Assembly: GCA_015680905.1 (NCBI GenBank)
Contig: CM027385.1
Span: 26,666,501-26,730,500 of the forward strand
Source of the DNA: Coptis chinensis
Lineage: Eukaryota > Streptophyta > Magnoliopsida > Ranunculales > Ranunculaceae
Length of the DNA stretch: 64,000 bases
Direction: 5' to 3'
Position 1 is the stretch's first letter; each line of letters starts with the position of its first letter. Positions 33,383 to 46,760 of this stretch are shown here, piece by piece. Made by a program: the position numbers and the translations under genes. The notes under the pieces were generated by a model, which searched no databases, had not been told where the DNA came from, and saw only the letters and a program-made list of their open reading frames with translations.

Positions 33383-35219
33383 TCAAATTTCAGCAAAATT
33401 CTCATCAGGTTTATTCTTTGCCAAGCGTGCAGGAAACGGTGCCTTAGGGCGGAATTTGGCAAAGGGGTCTACTTGCTTGTTTCCTACATTCGGAGGTGTT
33501 GACTTTGTTGGATCTGGGGAATCTTCCGTAGGTTCATTATTAGAAATAGATTCCTTGGAACCCTCTTTTTCCTTTGGTTGATCATCTGGCATACGTATAT
33601 GATTGTCCACAGTTTTTCCAGATCGTAGAGTAGTGATTGCATGCACCTCACCTTGGTTGGGGGTGCTTGTACCAGGGGCATTGGTGAGTTCAAAGGCTGT
33701 GTTTGCTGGTTTAGGGTTTGGAACTGCTTGTGCAGGAAACACGCCTTCGACTCTTTTCTTGCGCCAATTGCTGAAGTGATTGTTGGATAGACGTTAAAAT
33801 TTGAGACTGTTGGTTCATGTAAGCCAAGAAAGTCTCATTTGTCCTATCCGTAATTGTTGGCGCACGTTGTGCAACAAGTAGTAGTTCTCGATTATTGCTT
33901 AGAAGTTGGTGATTATAGGTTGAATCTGGATTAGCAGGAACAAGGCTGCGGCTGGTTTGATAGTTAGCATTGGAATTATTTTGAAATTGACCTTGTTGGT
34001 ATTGTTGATTATTTCCTTGGCGGTATGGAATAAAATTGTTGGTAGGCCGAACAGGTGGATTAGCGAAACCTGGAGGAGCCCCCATTTGTTGGTTATTTTG
34101 GCGCCAAGCGAAATTCGGATGTTGTCTCCACGGTGCATTAGGAATGTTGAATGCACATGCCTCCTCTGATTGTTGAGTAGGGGAAGCATATAACAATGGA
34201 CAATATGCATCAGGATGGTCAGGACTAAGACAAAGGACACAAGGAGCGGTGTCAACGTTCATGACTGGTTTTGGTAGTTGATCGTTTACTTGAACTGCAA
34301 GGGCATCTACTTTTTTAGTTAGGGATTCTATCAAATTTTTTATTTCGGGATCGGGTTTTACCTCAAAAATAGATGTGGCCTTTGTAACATTGTCCTTTGA
34401 TGACCTAGACGACTCAGTGTTACCCCAGTGTGTACCCTTTTTTCGCTTGTTTTTCAAGAAAAGTATAAGCTTCAGTAGCTCCTTTGTCCATGAAGCAACC
34501 GCCGTTCATTATATCAAGAGTTTCTTTTTGATGATCAGAAAGACCATTAAAAATGAAGCGAACAAGGACGACTTTTCCAGTTGGTGATGAGGACATTCTA
34601 ACAGAAGATCAGTAAAACGACTCCATGCTTCTATAAAGGATTCATGAGGATTTTGACGAAAGAATTGAATTTTCTGAAGCATTTCAGTTGTTTTTTTCTG
34701 AGTGTAAAACTGAAGCATGAAAGCTTGAACTAGTCGATTCCATGTATCTATGGACTGTGGCTGTTGTCCTACTAGCCAAATTGACGCTTTTTCCGCTAAA
34801 GTGAATGGAAACAGTCGAAGCAAGAGTTGTTCCTTAGAGACTGCTGGATGGTGAAATGTTGTTGCCACTTGTTGAAGCCGACGAAGATGATTGTAAGGTT
34901 TTTCGTGCTCCAAACCATGATATATAGGTAACAAACTGAAAACATTTGGTGGGATACGAAAATCACCGACAATGTCCTCAAGTTTGATGCAAGAAGAAGG
35001 TCCTTCCTGTAATGCAGTATAGAAATCCGAGAGGGGCTTCTCTGCTAGTTGAGGATCGTCGGCCATAATGACAGAAGTTGATGGCGACGAAGGATTGTGA
35101 TGAAGGTAATTAGCAGTAGAAGAACAATTTTTAGGTGAAAACTTACGCAATTTCTTATCGTATTTTTTTCGACGATAGGTATGTTCAATTTCTTTAGTGG
35201 AACCAGACCTTAATCTCAT
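33383..35219 (-). pseudogene. AthB gag, two frameshifts
   Basis: The ATG at 35219 gives MRLRSGSTKEIEHTYRRKKY, then a capsid-like region (LLPIYHGLEHEKPYNHLRR; LRLFPFTLAEKASIWLVG; FRQNPHESFIEAWSRFTDLL). A frameshift near 34560 and another near 34450 precede the second half, open 34457-33711, with the CCHC knuckle CVLCLSPDHPDAYC and an Asn/Gln-rich tail. A third frame, 33742-33383, continues with ITTLRSGKTVDNHIRMPDD and a Pro-rich linker toward protease. A stop follows at 33383. Capsid and knuckle layout match AthA and AthC at roughly half identity by eye. Confidence 0.85.
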
Positions 35220-36882
35220 GCAAGCATAAAATTAGATCTAACTTACAGAAGGAATTTAGTAGGACTCGAATTTTATTATTATCTTAAGCATTAGAGTTTA
35301 ACAACATATGCCTAAGCTGCTGCTAACGTAGCAGTGAAGCTAGGAATACGTGTGCATAAACCAACAGCCAGGTCACAAGAGAGATATGAGGGAGGCTTTC
35401 CGTGCAAGCACGGTTCTAATTAAGTAACTTCAATCTTTCAAGCTTCCTAGACACCATTGGAATATGATTAAGATTTATGGATTTAAAATTTATGCAAAGG
35501 CGGTATTAATTTTAATTTAATTTAATTTAATTATTTATTTATTTATTTTATTTATTTAGTTTTTTTTTAAGATTTATGCAAGGGTGAAAATACAAACATG
35601 CAAATACAATCTACTCATACAATACTAGGTGCAGTAGCATGTGAAGGTACTCTACTCATACGTATAGCTATACGTATATGCAAGCTTGTGTCATCGATAA
35701 ATATTTCCATGCGTCTGGGCAAATATACATGGGTAATAACATATATATATGCACGCTAATTTGTAAATCGATATTATGTAAGCGTATATCATCAGCGAAT
35801 GCTTGGTAATTTGAATCACTCATGCATTATCTAAATACATTAGCATCTGAATATAGTATAATCGACGAGAATAGGCGACAAAACTAAACATGCAAAGTAT
35901 TATACCTAAACTAAAATCGACTCTTGTATTGCATAATAAATCGATTTCGACAATACTCATTGAGATTGCGAATGTCCTATAGAGAGCGGCTTTACCCGTA
36001 GGGTTTAGAAACAACTTACCCAACTCAGATTTTAACCCTCGTTGGAATGTTCTCCTCTTTCTTGACAAAATCGACTTATTAGACAATACCGTGTACGTAG
36101 ACGTAGAGAAATGTTAAACATGTAACAAGAAACATTTATCATGAAAGACATATACCCATGCAAAACGGTACCATTAATATGTAAATATACATTAATATGC
36201 AATTCATGTCCGAGTAATCGTATATAAATATTTACCGGTATATGAACTTGATTCATGCATAATTCGAAGCTAAAACTTAAATAATAATCCATAAATTTTT
36301 CCTAATACTATATACATGGAATACATGCAGAAAAACATAATAAAAAAAATTACAATAATACTGAAAATTTGGAACTTGTAGCGTCCAGCGTTTTAAGCCA
36401 TTGAACTGAAACAAAGCGTTTCAATTAAATTAAATAGCGATTAATCCCAAAGGATTATCGAATTTTTTAGGTCTGAGGGCAGAGATATTTAGGCCTCGAA
36501 ATGGATCAAGGTTGATCGAGGAGATCTTTGGTGGTTGAGCAGGAGCGACAAACAAGAAAAATGACTCACGGACGCTGGTCCTGCGCGTCTTGTAGCGACT
36601 CGATCTGGCGCCGCAGCGTGTCAGTTAATTCAGAATGATTTCAACTTTTTACAACACTCTTATAATCGCCTGAATTGTTGTTTCCTAGTCCTAACTTTTG
36701 GTACCTGGAAGTGGAACGAAAAATTTGTGAGATTACAGGTCTATTTCGAGGGAAAAATATGAATTTTAACCAAAAAAAACGTAAACGAACGAAAAGGAAA
36801 TGAAGGAAGAGAATGGGGGTTCCCCCTTGATGCAACTTCCGATCTGTAGCACAAGTTCTATGGCTTTAGAGAACAGCGGTAG
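35220..36882 (-). other. AthB leader between PBS and gag
   Basis: A long untranslated leader; short open stretches at 35820-36292 have no motif. It has a low-complexity ttattt tract near 35510-35565. Long leaders are usual in Athila. Confidence 0.6.
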
Positions 36883-36885
36883 CCA
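36870..36885 (-). promoter_or_regulatory. AthB primer binding site, degenerate
   Basis: Two bases after the 5' LTR the minus strand reads TGGCTACCGCTGTTCT. It lines up with TGGCGCCGCTGCCATC of AthC but with several changes, so tRNA-Asp priming would be impaired. Confidence 0.55.
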
Positions 36886-36887
36886 TT

Positions 36888-38337
36888 TTATATATGCTTG
36901 TTTAACACTACTTAGAGGTTTGAACTCTCTAAATTGATGCAAAAGCACTCAAGGTTCCTTACTCACGATCTTTGTTTAGTAGAGTTTGAATAAAATTGAA
37001 CTAACCTAAAGTTTAGAACAACTACAAATTGAATGTTACAATTAAAGGGAACTAAGGAGTAAAGGTTATAATATTAAAGCTAGGATTTCCTTCCTACACA
37101 AACATTAAGAAAGACATTAAAGTTTGAAAACATGCACTTAATACCAAAATAGAGATTTGAAAGAAAAGGTGGAGAGTTAATCCTCCTCATGTGAAACTAT
37201 CATTAGATGTTGATTTGAAAAAGGTTATTTGATCCTTCCTAGACTCATAGACAAGCCCCTAATGGAAGAAAAGATTTGATCCCTAGCATGTATGGCTCAC
37301 TTAAGAGCTCACACATGCTAGCAAGTGGAACTAAGCAATGACTTATCTCTAAGCTCATTGCTTTGATTCCTAACTAGACACTACACCAACTATCATTTTG
37401 GGATAGGGTGTAGAGCTAGTTGTTCTTCCTAACAACCTACCAAACCAACAAAAATTGATTTACCCTCACATGAGTTGGATTAACTCCCCAAAAGGGAAGT
37501 TAGCTCATGATCCTTGGGACAAGGATTTATAAACTAAAAAAACACAGAAGAGAGAGAGAGGGGAAAGCTAAACAATCAAACTCACTTCTATTTATTTTCT
37601 AGAAGAAAACAACTGTTTCCTCCATTAAAACTATTACAAGCTTTCTAATAAAAACTAAAAACTAACTTATGATTTTTTTCACTAAGAAACTAAAATAATG
37701 CCATGTAAAGAAAATAAGTCAAGGGAGTAAATGGAGTGTCCCCCACCCTTGTCTAATTTCTTCTCCATTTGAGAGAAATCTCATTTCCTCCCACGTGAAT
37801 CATCAAACCACATTAATTCATTTTTATCCACCACATTAAAACAAAGTGACACCTTGCCTTTTTTTCACTATTAACACCTAATCTAATTTATTACATGCAA
37901 GGTGTCAACTTTGCACCAATAATTTGTTATTTTTGTCTTGACATGCTCCATGATTGATGACTCATCCAATCTTGTGGCCCCGCATAGTGGGTCCATATGC
38001 GATCCGATCCTTGGTCCGGTATTTTAGGCAGTTTTACAACTTCCCGCCTATGCGTAGAATTCATCACCCTGATTGTCTGAGCAGCTCTCCTGTCGCATTC
38101 GGAGTCCTGGTTCGAGAGGTAGGAGCTTTGGAAGTTTGATGCTTCTGTGCGGATTTGGAAGAATTCATATATCATGCGTTCCTGGCGTGCTTTATCGCGG
38201 GTTTAACCAATATTTCCATGTTTCGCAAATACACGCAACCATATGAAAACATATTTATTTCATGATTATTAAACACATAATTAACCAAATTTATATGTCT
38301 CAATGGGGTTTCATAATACACTTTTGGGTGCTTATCA
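36888..38337 (-). repeat. AthB 5' LTR
   Basis: This 1450-bp LTR starts at 38337 on the minus strand with TGATAAGCACCC and ends CATATATAA, against CATATATTA in the 3' copy. Long blocks are identical to 20366-21820. A patch at about 37985-38220 differs by many small indels. Confidence 0.88.
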
Positions 38338-38342
38338 ATGGC

Positions 38343-40565
38343 CATGAACGGTTGCTCCTGGAGTAGCCAAATAGGGCTTTGCAGATCTTATTACTAAAGA
38401 GTCAACATGAACAATTAGAGCCTGACCCAGTTTTAGATTTGGTCCATATTTAGATATACATAAATTTTCACAAAAAAACTGTCCAAGGCTAATTATTGTC
38501 GATGTTTCTTCATAATAATCGTGATGGAGAAAACACCAATTCCAATTGAATGGATTCAAAATCGTGTTCTTGCATGGATCGGGGATTATAAATCCTCCCA
38601 TTTTCATCCATTAAAAATATTTAAGTACTTGGAAAGTCTCTTTTAAATTGTCAAAGCGCGAATATTTATTTACCGGGATCGATTATGAGTTATTAAATAG
38701 TAAAAGCGAAAAAAAAATTCGCAATTTTAGGGACGATTCCTAAAGGACCCAATGAATTCCTAATTGGAAGTAGTGGATCTTTATTTGATTTTTTTGTCAC
38801 ATTGTTATATTTCAGAGCGTTGATAGGACCTATTCGAAAACAATTAGATGATGACAAAGTTATCAAAGATTGGCATTCCTTATTTCTATTCAACAACGTA
38901 CGAATAGTTCTTTGATACCGGGTAAGTAATTGCTTAATCCTTGCCTTGGAATAAAAAGGATTGAGATTGGTGCGATCTGATCCATTAGCAGGGATCAACC
39001 TTGCCCCCACCGGATCATTCCTTTTTCGGGTATACAAAATAGGGGGTTTCACTAAATCCATTCTTATGAAATATCGAATCATATTATTTACCCTTACCCC
39101 AACAAATGACACATGAACCTCCTCTATAGAAGAACCTTTTTTGTCTTGGTCCCAATTCAATACTAAACAAGTTCGAACTAATTGAATATTTGTGTGAGAA
39201 ATTTCGCGAATTGGTTTACCATTTCCATAAAGGATATAATTGACAACTCGAAGTTGCACACTATCCCTTTCCTGCAAGGGATCCCGGGGGAAAAGCATTG
39301 CTAAATTTATCCCGTTTACTATTTCATATGTGACTACGGGTCAAACCAAAACAAAATACTTTTTTTTGGTAGGTGTGATCCGTTGGACATAGATCAAATT
39401 TTTCAATTTTTTTGAGTCCTTAGAATTTTTTTTTCCCGTTCCCCGGCAAGTATCGGGATGCCCGTGCCGGGATATCTTATCTGTCTCTCTCGGGAAAATG
39501 GATCCCGAGAAAAATATTTTTAGTTCAACCTTTTTTTTTTTTATCCACTCGGACCAATCCACCTACTCGACTTCTTGTATTGAAAGTAATCCGTGTATCT
39601 ACTCCAATGATACTATTGTTCCGTAAAATTATGGAAGAAGATCCGGGTAAGATATGCACTTCCTCGGGAATGAAAAAAAGTTGATCTATTTTCATTTGGG
39701 ATTTTAGCCTAAATTCTTTTGTTCTTCGATACTCAATAAAATCCTCTTTTTTGACGATTGAATGCACCTCTAAAGTCCCATATTTAGTAATTCGAACTCT
39801 TTCTTACGTATTGGGGATCGTCGAAATAAGCAAGAATACTATTTATACGAAAAAGACCATTTATGGGTATTTCAATCGAGATGCCCGAAGCGGGTATTGC
39901 TTCTTTTTCTTGTTCTTGATTAGATTGTAATGGAATGATGAATCTATTTCTTAGCCTCTTTGCCAATAAATAAGAATTATCATCGAGAATGGCGGGATAT
40001 ATGAAATTACAATGATCATTACATATGCTTCGATCAGGTCTGAATAATCAAGAGCACCCCTTTTTACCGAAGGATCCGACCCGAAATAATTTGTGTCTCA
40101 TTTGATCATTAGTCACCGAAAGATTATAAATATATTTTCGTTCAAGTAGAAAGTGAATAAATATTTATTTGATCTTGATCCTTGTGGAGCGTAAAAGGGA
40201 CTATATATCGGCTCACGGAACTCCCGATAATATCCACAAATGACTTGTTTTTGGTAAGAGATGAACATTACCATATATATATTCGGTGCATGGTACACGG
40301 CGGTACTCAGTGCATTTCTCCCTCGAGTCGGAATAAATATGTTTTCGAACCTTCTCCTTAAAATTCAAGGTGGATGCTTCGGTAGCGAATCTCAGCAATC
40401 ACTTGTTTCCGATTCTACATATTGATCATTTTAACTAAAATAAAACTTTTCTTTGGAATATTCACATTATGTATAATATCTTGACCCTCAATAGTTACAT
40501 ATAGATCTATATAACATAGAAAAGTCGGATATCCATGACGTGTACGTGTCGGATAAACCAAATCT
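38343..40565 (-). pseudogene. rpoC2: Plastid rpoC2, central part
   Basis: Minus-strand text covers a large internal stretch of the beta'' subunit: EIVEYLA-like start lost; [100 protein letters not shown] and [17 protein letters not shown] at the AthB border. Frameshifts at about 39770, 39520, 39300, 38690 and upstream of 39966 break it. 39931-40560 is duplicated at 13629-14262. The plastid sequence ends at about 40565, followed after a few bases by the right copy of the 269-bp repeat. Confidence 0.9.
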
Positions 40566-40577
40566 TCATGGAATCTT

Positions 40578-40846
40578 CAGAAAATTGTTAAACTTCCTTC
40601 TCTAGTACAAAACCGATTTCATGTTGTACTTGGAAAAGCTACCAAACTTTTTCCATTAACACAAAAGGAAGTGGCGGACAGCTGTTGAGACTCATGAAAA
40701 ATAAGGGAAGGTTCACATGAGTAAAACTTAATCCTGAGTTATGTACCTTGATTCTGTCAGATATAGGTGGGTATTACCCATGTTCAGAAGTTGTACTAGA
40801 CACATTGAACGTTGCCCATGAAAAATGAATAAGACACGCAAAAATG
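40578..40846. repeat. 269-bp direct repeat, right copy
   Basis: Partner of 13352-13620. It runs directly into a GT-rich microsatellite (40847-40877) and then, on the minus strand, the 5' splice site of an ABC1-kinase exon, so this copy sits in its native intron context. Confidence 0.8.
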
Positions 40847-40886
40847 CGAGTGTGCGTGTGTGTGTGTGGGTGGGGGAGCTACCAAC

Positions 40887-42880
40887 CTTTTTTGCATCTT
40901 TATCATACAAGGCATAGAATATGTCAAGCAACCTCTTCTTAGTGAATGATTTGATCTCTCCCATCATACCAAAGTCATAGTAAATTAGTTCCCCATCAAG
41001 GTCGATATCAAGATTTCCAGGATGTGGATCAGCATGAAAGAATCCAGTTCGCAATATCTAAAATAGTACACATGTGAAATGTCAATAAACAAAAATTGCA
41101 TGCCTGGTAAACAAGGTAATCATGAGAAAAAGTAGTTAAGCATTAAAGCTTATGGATGACTTCTTTAGACTATTAATATTCTAAACTGTAGTCAGTTTAT
41201 CTGTTCAAGGTTGTTATTATACCATATGCTAACAAACAGCTCAATTTTACTGAAATAAGGAAGTCCATTTTACCTGAATCAAGTAAGCTTCAATAACGCG
41301 TGAAGAAATGAGAGAACGGTTGTATCCCCTTGCATCAATAATTTCCAAATTGTTAATCTTGATGCCTGTTAGAAGATTTGCCAATAAGGAATATTGTTAG
41401 CGCCAGCAAAAAGTTCAAAATCAACACAAACAATGGAAAAACCATTGAAACTTAATTTTTATAATCATGTTGTACATGTGTTGCAACAAGCACACAACAA
41501 CAACACTAACAAACAGGTATATAGTTTTGAGAAAGAAACCTGGAACATACTCCAAGGTTAAAACCTTTATGGCAGTATAATCCCAAAAGACCCCCTACAA
41601 GAGAAACACCAGAAAAAGGATGCCTTTTGTGATATTCCCTTTAACAAATTTTCCACTATTGAGTTATTAGATCCAATAAATTGACTACTTACATACCGGT
41701 ACACAGACCCACTTTATATTGCAAAAATCCCCCGAATGGAATCACGGCATTTTTCCCTTCATTTACATAATCAATCTCGATACAAAATCCACGAAAAAAA
41801 AAAAAAAAAGTATAATGAAAGTTGTCAATTAAAAAAATTATCAATTACCTAAAAAGTTTGGTTTAGTTTTTTTTTTTTTATTTATTTATTTTCATTTCAT
41901 GGTAAATTTAGACTTTACTTAAAGCAAGCAAAGGTAGGTTGAGGTAATCTACATGTACAAAGAGATCAAGGTATTATTGCATGCACAAAATAAATAACTG
42001 AGCATCCTAACTCCTAAGCCAACCAATGTAATTCTTGGTATATTATAGAATCCCATCTAGGCACGAAGGACAGATGTTGTCCATATAACTCCTTAAACCT
42101 TTGGTCCACACATAGAGTGGTCCTTTATTGAGAAAAATTACTTTATAATCACCTTCAAAGCTTTCAGCCACATGGCTGGTAGCACCTGGAAATGGAACCA
42201 GACTCCAAGGCAATTACCTGATGGAGAGAATGGTTCCATATATTTTACCAAAATGTAAGAAGATCCAATACTCAACCAGGACTAACAAATGGAATGATAG
42301 ATTACAAGTGAAACGGGGAACGCCCTTGGAAAGACACATAAAAAAAGACATGATTCACTAACTAAAAATCCTTAAAACAAAGTGACATCAGCTCTCAATA
42401 ATAAAACTTTATTCCAATGCAGCACGCCAAACATAGAAGTGATCTTGGAGATCATTTTAGACAACAAATCCCATTCCTGCTCAAGTATGTGATATTGTGT
42501 AGCTACACACTAGTGTTCCTAGCCTTAATTGAGCTTTCACACTCTTTTCCTTTTGCAAAATTTTGAGGTCTTGGTGATGTGCCATGTGAGTGTCCTTGTT
42601 TTTTCAGATGCATAGTTTGTTATCCCTGATTCTTCTTGTAAATTTGGTTTTTTACCAAATGAACTTGCAGGGATCTCCCGTACTTTGTAAAAGTTCCACG
42701 AAGAACTATTCTCCATGAAAAAGGAGAAGTAAAGATACTTGGAGGATGTTAGTTACTAGATACTTACGTAGCACATTCTTCATATATGCCCATCCAGTCC
42801 CTTGTAGGACCACCAAGAGTCTCACTTCTCTGAAAATACTCAGCAATCAGCTTTAGATTCTCTGGAACAATAGAGTATAA
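40887..42880 (-). pseudogene. ABC1-family atypical kinase, exon fragments
   Basis: ABC1K proteins are atypical kinases of plastids and mitochondria. Exons on the minus strand: about 42766-42880 (LIAEYFQRSETLGGPTRDWM, GIYEECAT), 41540-41597 (VFWDYTAIKVLTLEYVP), 41275-41369 (IKINNLEIIDARGYNRSLIS) and 40887-41057 (TGFFHADPHPGNLDIDLDGE, then IYYDFGMMGEIKSFTKKRLL). HADPHPGN is the family hallmark and YDFG carries the metal-binding Asp. Splice borders are kept. The exon expected between ECAT and VFWDY, the N-terminal KxGQ part and everything after KDAKKV are missing. The MMGEIK type recalls the SIA1/OSA1 (ABC1K7/8) group. It is captured cargo in the CACTA element. Confidence 0.85.
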
Positions 42881-44643
42881 TTAATTAAGATAATCTAAGA
42901 GAAGACTGATAATAATATTAACAATAAGGAATGAGGGAGAGCACACACTCAACTCAGATGGCACCAGGGTTCATATTTATATAAATAACTAACATCAATC
43001 CATTCACAAAAAAATGTTGAATCGAAAAATCTAATTAACCATCCATTTTCACCACTATTTAGTAAAATATGGATAGAACAAATCTGGGTGTGTGGGGAAT
43101 ATGGACCTATTTATTAAAAATAAAAATAGGAGGATACTGTGGGAGGGGGAACATAAGACTAATACCTTGATTGGATGTTCATGCTAGTACTTCCAGTAGC
43201 ACGAGATAAAGAGCCCCTAGATAGATATGCAGCCATCTCCTCCTTTGTTCTAACTTCTATTTCTCTTATTTGTATTGATTTTTTCGACAGTAAAATTTGC
43301 CTTTGTTGCAGAGACTTCAAGCAAATCGAATACTTCTTCTTTAAAAATCTTTAGCACAAAAAGGAATAAAAACACAAATTCAGCCACGAAAAACACAGTC
43401 AACAACACAACTTCAAAAGTTGTATTTCAAATGTCAAACCAGCTCGGCCTCCTGTCCATCCTCCTCTTTCATGCCACTACCACTAATACCATTACCACCA
43501 CCCCCACTACAGGGGTTCGCCTTAGTATCATCCACCAAAATCTACAATCACTAAAATCTAAAATCTACAAATGGTTTTCACCTTAGTATCATTTGAAAAC
43601 ATGATCTACAGATGAGACCCAATGATGGACCTCGAATGAAAACATGCAAAACAGAGACGTAAGACACACACAGCCATGGCAAGTCAACTATTTTGGAAAC
43701 ACTGGTAATGCTGGCTATGAAGGAGAAACAAAATATACTGGTTGATGATTAAATCACTGATGTCACAATTAATTTCACTTCAAACAACAACACATGCCTA
43801 AGATAAGTTTTAATCATATTTCTGGAATTTAATCAAAGACTTGAAAACAGCTGAAATTAAAGAGGAATGACCACAAGTAAATATTATATATAGAAGAGTG
43901 CATCATGTACATATTTCAAATGGAGAAGTTTAGAACAAATAATAATATCGTCAGTACCTGGTCCCTAAAAAAATCAATCAACAAAAACACAAAAGAAGGA
44001 TTGAGCAATTAGGACCATGCTACTCTCATTAAAATGACAACTCAACACTAACTGGACTCCAAAGCCGGCAAACTTAACAAAAAATAATTTGTTAAGCAAA
44101 TTGTTTTGCAACTTAGATTTCTATGAAAGAAAATTCCCAAAATGCAATCACAAAACTACACATCAACTTTTACGAGCTCAATTTGTAGAAAATTAGTCCA
44201 TGAATCAAACACTTAAAAACCTTATTTTCATAAAAAATAACTAAGACTAGCATCTTCAATTATCAGCTTAAAACCCAACATCTACATATAAATCAATAAA
44301 ATAAACAAAAACCCAATCAACTTAAAAATACTAACTTTAATCTAACAATAGGGAGTAAAAAAGATGGGTTACCTGATAAAGATGACAGAGATTGAGGAGA
44401 AGTGATGAGTTAGTTAGGTGTTGATCCAAATCGAAGTAGTATCAACCCAACTAAGCAGTGAAAACGAAAAACAATTAATTGAGAGAGATGAAAAATAATT
44501 AATTAATTCAGAGAAATAAAAAAACAATTAATTGGGAGAGGAGTGAAGTACGACTTACCCCTAGTTTTATTGAGCGGTAGTAGCGAGAGAAGAGAAGGGA
44601 GTGGAAGAGAGAGGGTAGCGGCAGTGAGCGGTAGTAGTGAGAG
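42881..44643 (-). other. CACTA cargo without a clear gene
   Basis: No supported gene. A weak exon-like minus-strand stretch (EVRTKEEMAAYLSRGSLSRA) lies at about 43185-43265 but I do not recognise it. The last 100 bp are GA-rich (gagagagggtagcgg) and hold the AthC insertion site. Confidence 0.35.
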
Positions 44644-46111
44644 TGATAAACATAAAATGAATAGCTTACCTACGAAATGAACGATGAAATCAAAACGTAA
44701 GTAAACTAAACTGTTTACGTGTTTATATTTATCAAAGTTTCCTACTCTCAATTCTATCGAAATAGAGTGGAGTAACGAATTCGTTCCACTCCTAGTGCTC
44801 TAGCATGTAATGTTTTCTAATCTAATTACTCACTCTTAAGTCAATGAGAGCTTTATGAAGGTGATATACTACGATACTTACTGAATTTGATTACTTGAAT
44901 TTAACTACGAATGCTATGGAAATATGATTGTGCTTGAATCTAGATAAAGGATTAGAGGGGAATTGAATCCACCTCGAATCCAACTTAATAGCCTAACATA
45001 GATTCTTGTATCTTGATTCTTACGTTCTTACGGCAAGAAATTCGAGTTCTAATCCCTAGTGTTCATGGCATTTCTATCCAGTACTAACTAGCATGTGAGG
45101 TCGTTCACCCATTCTCATGGCGAATCACGACCTTCTAGATTGGAATAGATTCTACAATGTTTCTACACTATACCACTAAGTTTTCATCAAGGCTTCATCA
45201 AACCCTCTAATGGAGGTTTTAGCCTTGAGTCATCAAACCATCATTTCCCATTTCATTATAACTACACATCATATTAAAATTCTAACTTAACTAAATTAAC
45301 TAACAATGGTTCAATCTATTTAAACTACGGAATGATAATCAACAAGACTTAAAATCAGATCTATAAATTGAAATAACACAATTCGAAATTGAGAAAACAA
45401 CTATTTTATTTATCTAATCAATCAAGAACAATGATTCAAAGACTTAATCTAAAACAAGAATTGAAAATGGAACTAAAGCTTAATTTAATTAATGAAAACA
45501 GATCTAGAATTATCTATATTATTTTAGGTCTAACTAGCTACCATTAACAAAGAGCTAAACTTTGGTTTTATACTTTCAGATCCAAAAATCGTGCATGGGC
45601 TTGGAGCCATGTTTTGGGCCGAGAAGAATCAGCCCAAAACCCAATTCTTTCAAATTCAAAAAGGCCTCTTGGTGTAGTTGGCTTCCACAGACTTTTCGTC
45701 CACTTCTGCTCCTCTGATTGGGTCAAGGCTTGGACCATTGGAAATCTCTTTCCGAGCCGGTCGTTTTGACATAAGGTAGGCCCCATTCCGAGGTCTGAGT
45801 CTAAAGATACTGGCCCTTGAAGTTTCAGCGACTTGTGTCTTTGTTTCGGCCCCAGATCGACTTTTCAGCTTTTGACCGGGCTTTAGGAAGGCTTTGTCTT
45901 CTTGAATCTTGGGCTTTAATCACGGAACTACTTAGTAACCAACTTTTGCTCCTTTATCTCGCTAAAGTGGTACATTTCTGCACATAATGGACTTTGAAAT
46001 CTGAAATGCATAAAAACACGTAATCAGTGTTAACTCTTAATTATTACTCACATAATTTGTCTAAAAGTATGACTGTTACAGGGTTAAAACTACAGTTTTG
46101 GGCTCTTATCA
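44644..46111 (-). repeat. AthC 3' LTR
   Basis: A 1468-bp LTR, nearly identical to 57982-59349. It is about 100 bp longer because 44893-44994 or so is missing from the 5' copy. A small indel-rich difference lies at about 45618-45680. Confidence 0.93.
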
Positions 46112-46760
46112 AACCACCCCCAAACAGCATTTTGCTTGTCCTCAAGCAAAGATGAGAAATTAGAATAAGTGACCAAAAATAGAGTTTTATCTACTCTCGT
46201 TTATTTACTGCGATTGCATTGACCATATATGCAACAAGGCCTTAAACCACTAGGAATTCCCTAGTGGGACGAAGTTATAGCCTCGTGAGAGTTTTCCAGT
46301 GAAGGTACTCACAAACTTCAACTATACTACAACGACTAAGAAATAAAACTATTGTTTTCCTCATTCATGTCCCAACTATCTATACATCTCACTAGCAATT
46401 GAATAAGAATAACTAAGTCAAAAACCTAAACTAATATATGCATAATAATCAATCATCTATGATACAAATATATATACTATGAGTAATACTATGAAATGCC
46501 TAGCAGGTTCGTTTCTGAAAACTCGGAATAGCGTCCTTAAGTAGGTCCTCACATAAATGTCAAGACAAAAACCACTCTGATTTTTCCACTCAAGTTTAAG
46601 CTACTCATTAATGCGGTGGGCACACTTTACCTTACAATCTCAATGACAACAAAGGAAGCGAGTCGATCAAACACATCTGCCACTTACTATCACACTAACC
46701 TATTCCTAATTGAGCTAGAAGTCTTTATTAGGTGTTCATGGGATTAGGAGATGGTTTAAG
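46112..46760 (-). promoter_or_regulatory. AthC conserved 3' non-coding block with two hairpins
   Basis: The polypurine tract GTTTGGGGGTGGTT abuts the LTR. Hairpin 2 at 46131-46150 has perfect arms TTTGCTTG/CAAGCAAA and loop TCCT on the plus strand. Hairpin 1 at 46248-46268 has perfect arms CCACTAGG/CCTAGTGG. The word ctaattgagctagaagtctt near 46712 is also shared with AthA and AthB. Confidence 0.65.

Larger units (their letters stand above)
20366..38337 (-). mobile_element. AthB: near-complete 18-kb Athila-like Ty3/Gypsy element
   Basis: Both LTRs are present, and the 5-bp duplication ATGGC flanks the element (20361-20365 and 38338-38342). The order on the minus strand is 5' LTR, degenerate PBS, leader, gag, protease, RT, RNase H remnant, integrase, two successive accessory aORF1 copies, aORF2, hairpin block and 3' LTR. 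PR-RT-RH-INT order is diagnostic of Ty3/Gypsy. The long post-integrase region with sense ORFs and the Asp-type PBS fit Athila. It belongs to a different subfamily from AthA, AthC and AthD, judged by LTR start TGATAAGCACCC and gag sequence. It lies in plastid-derived rpoC2. Confidence 0.92.

Noticed and set aside
43275..43586. Plus-strand Thr/Ser-rich frame in the CACTA cargo
   Set aside because: The composition is driven by simple acc/act repeats and there is no motif or gene context on that strand.
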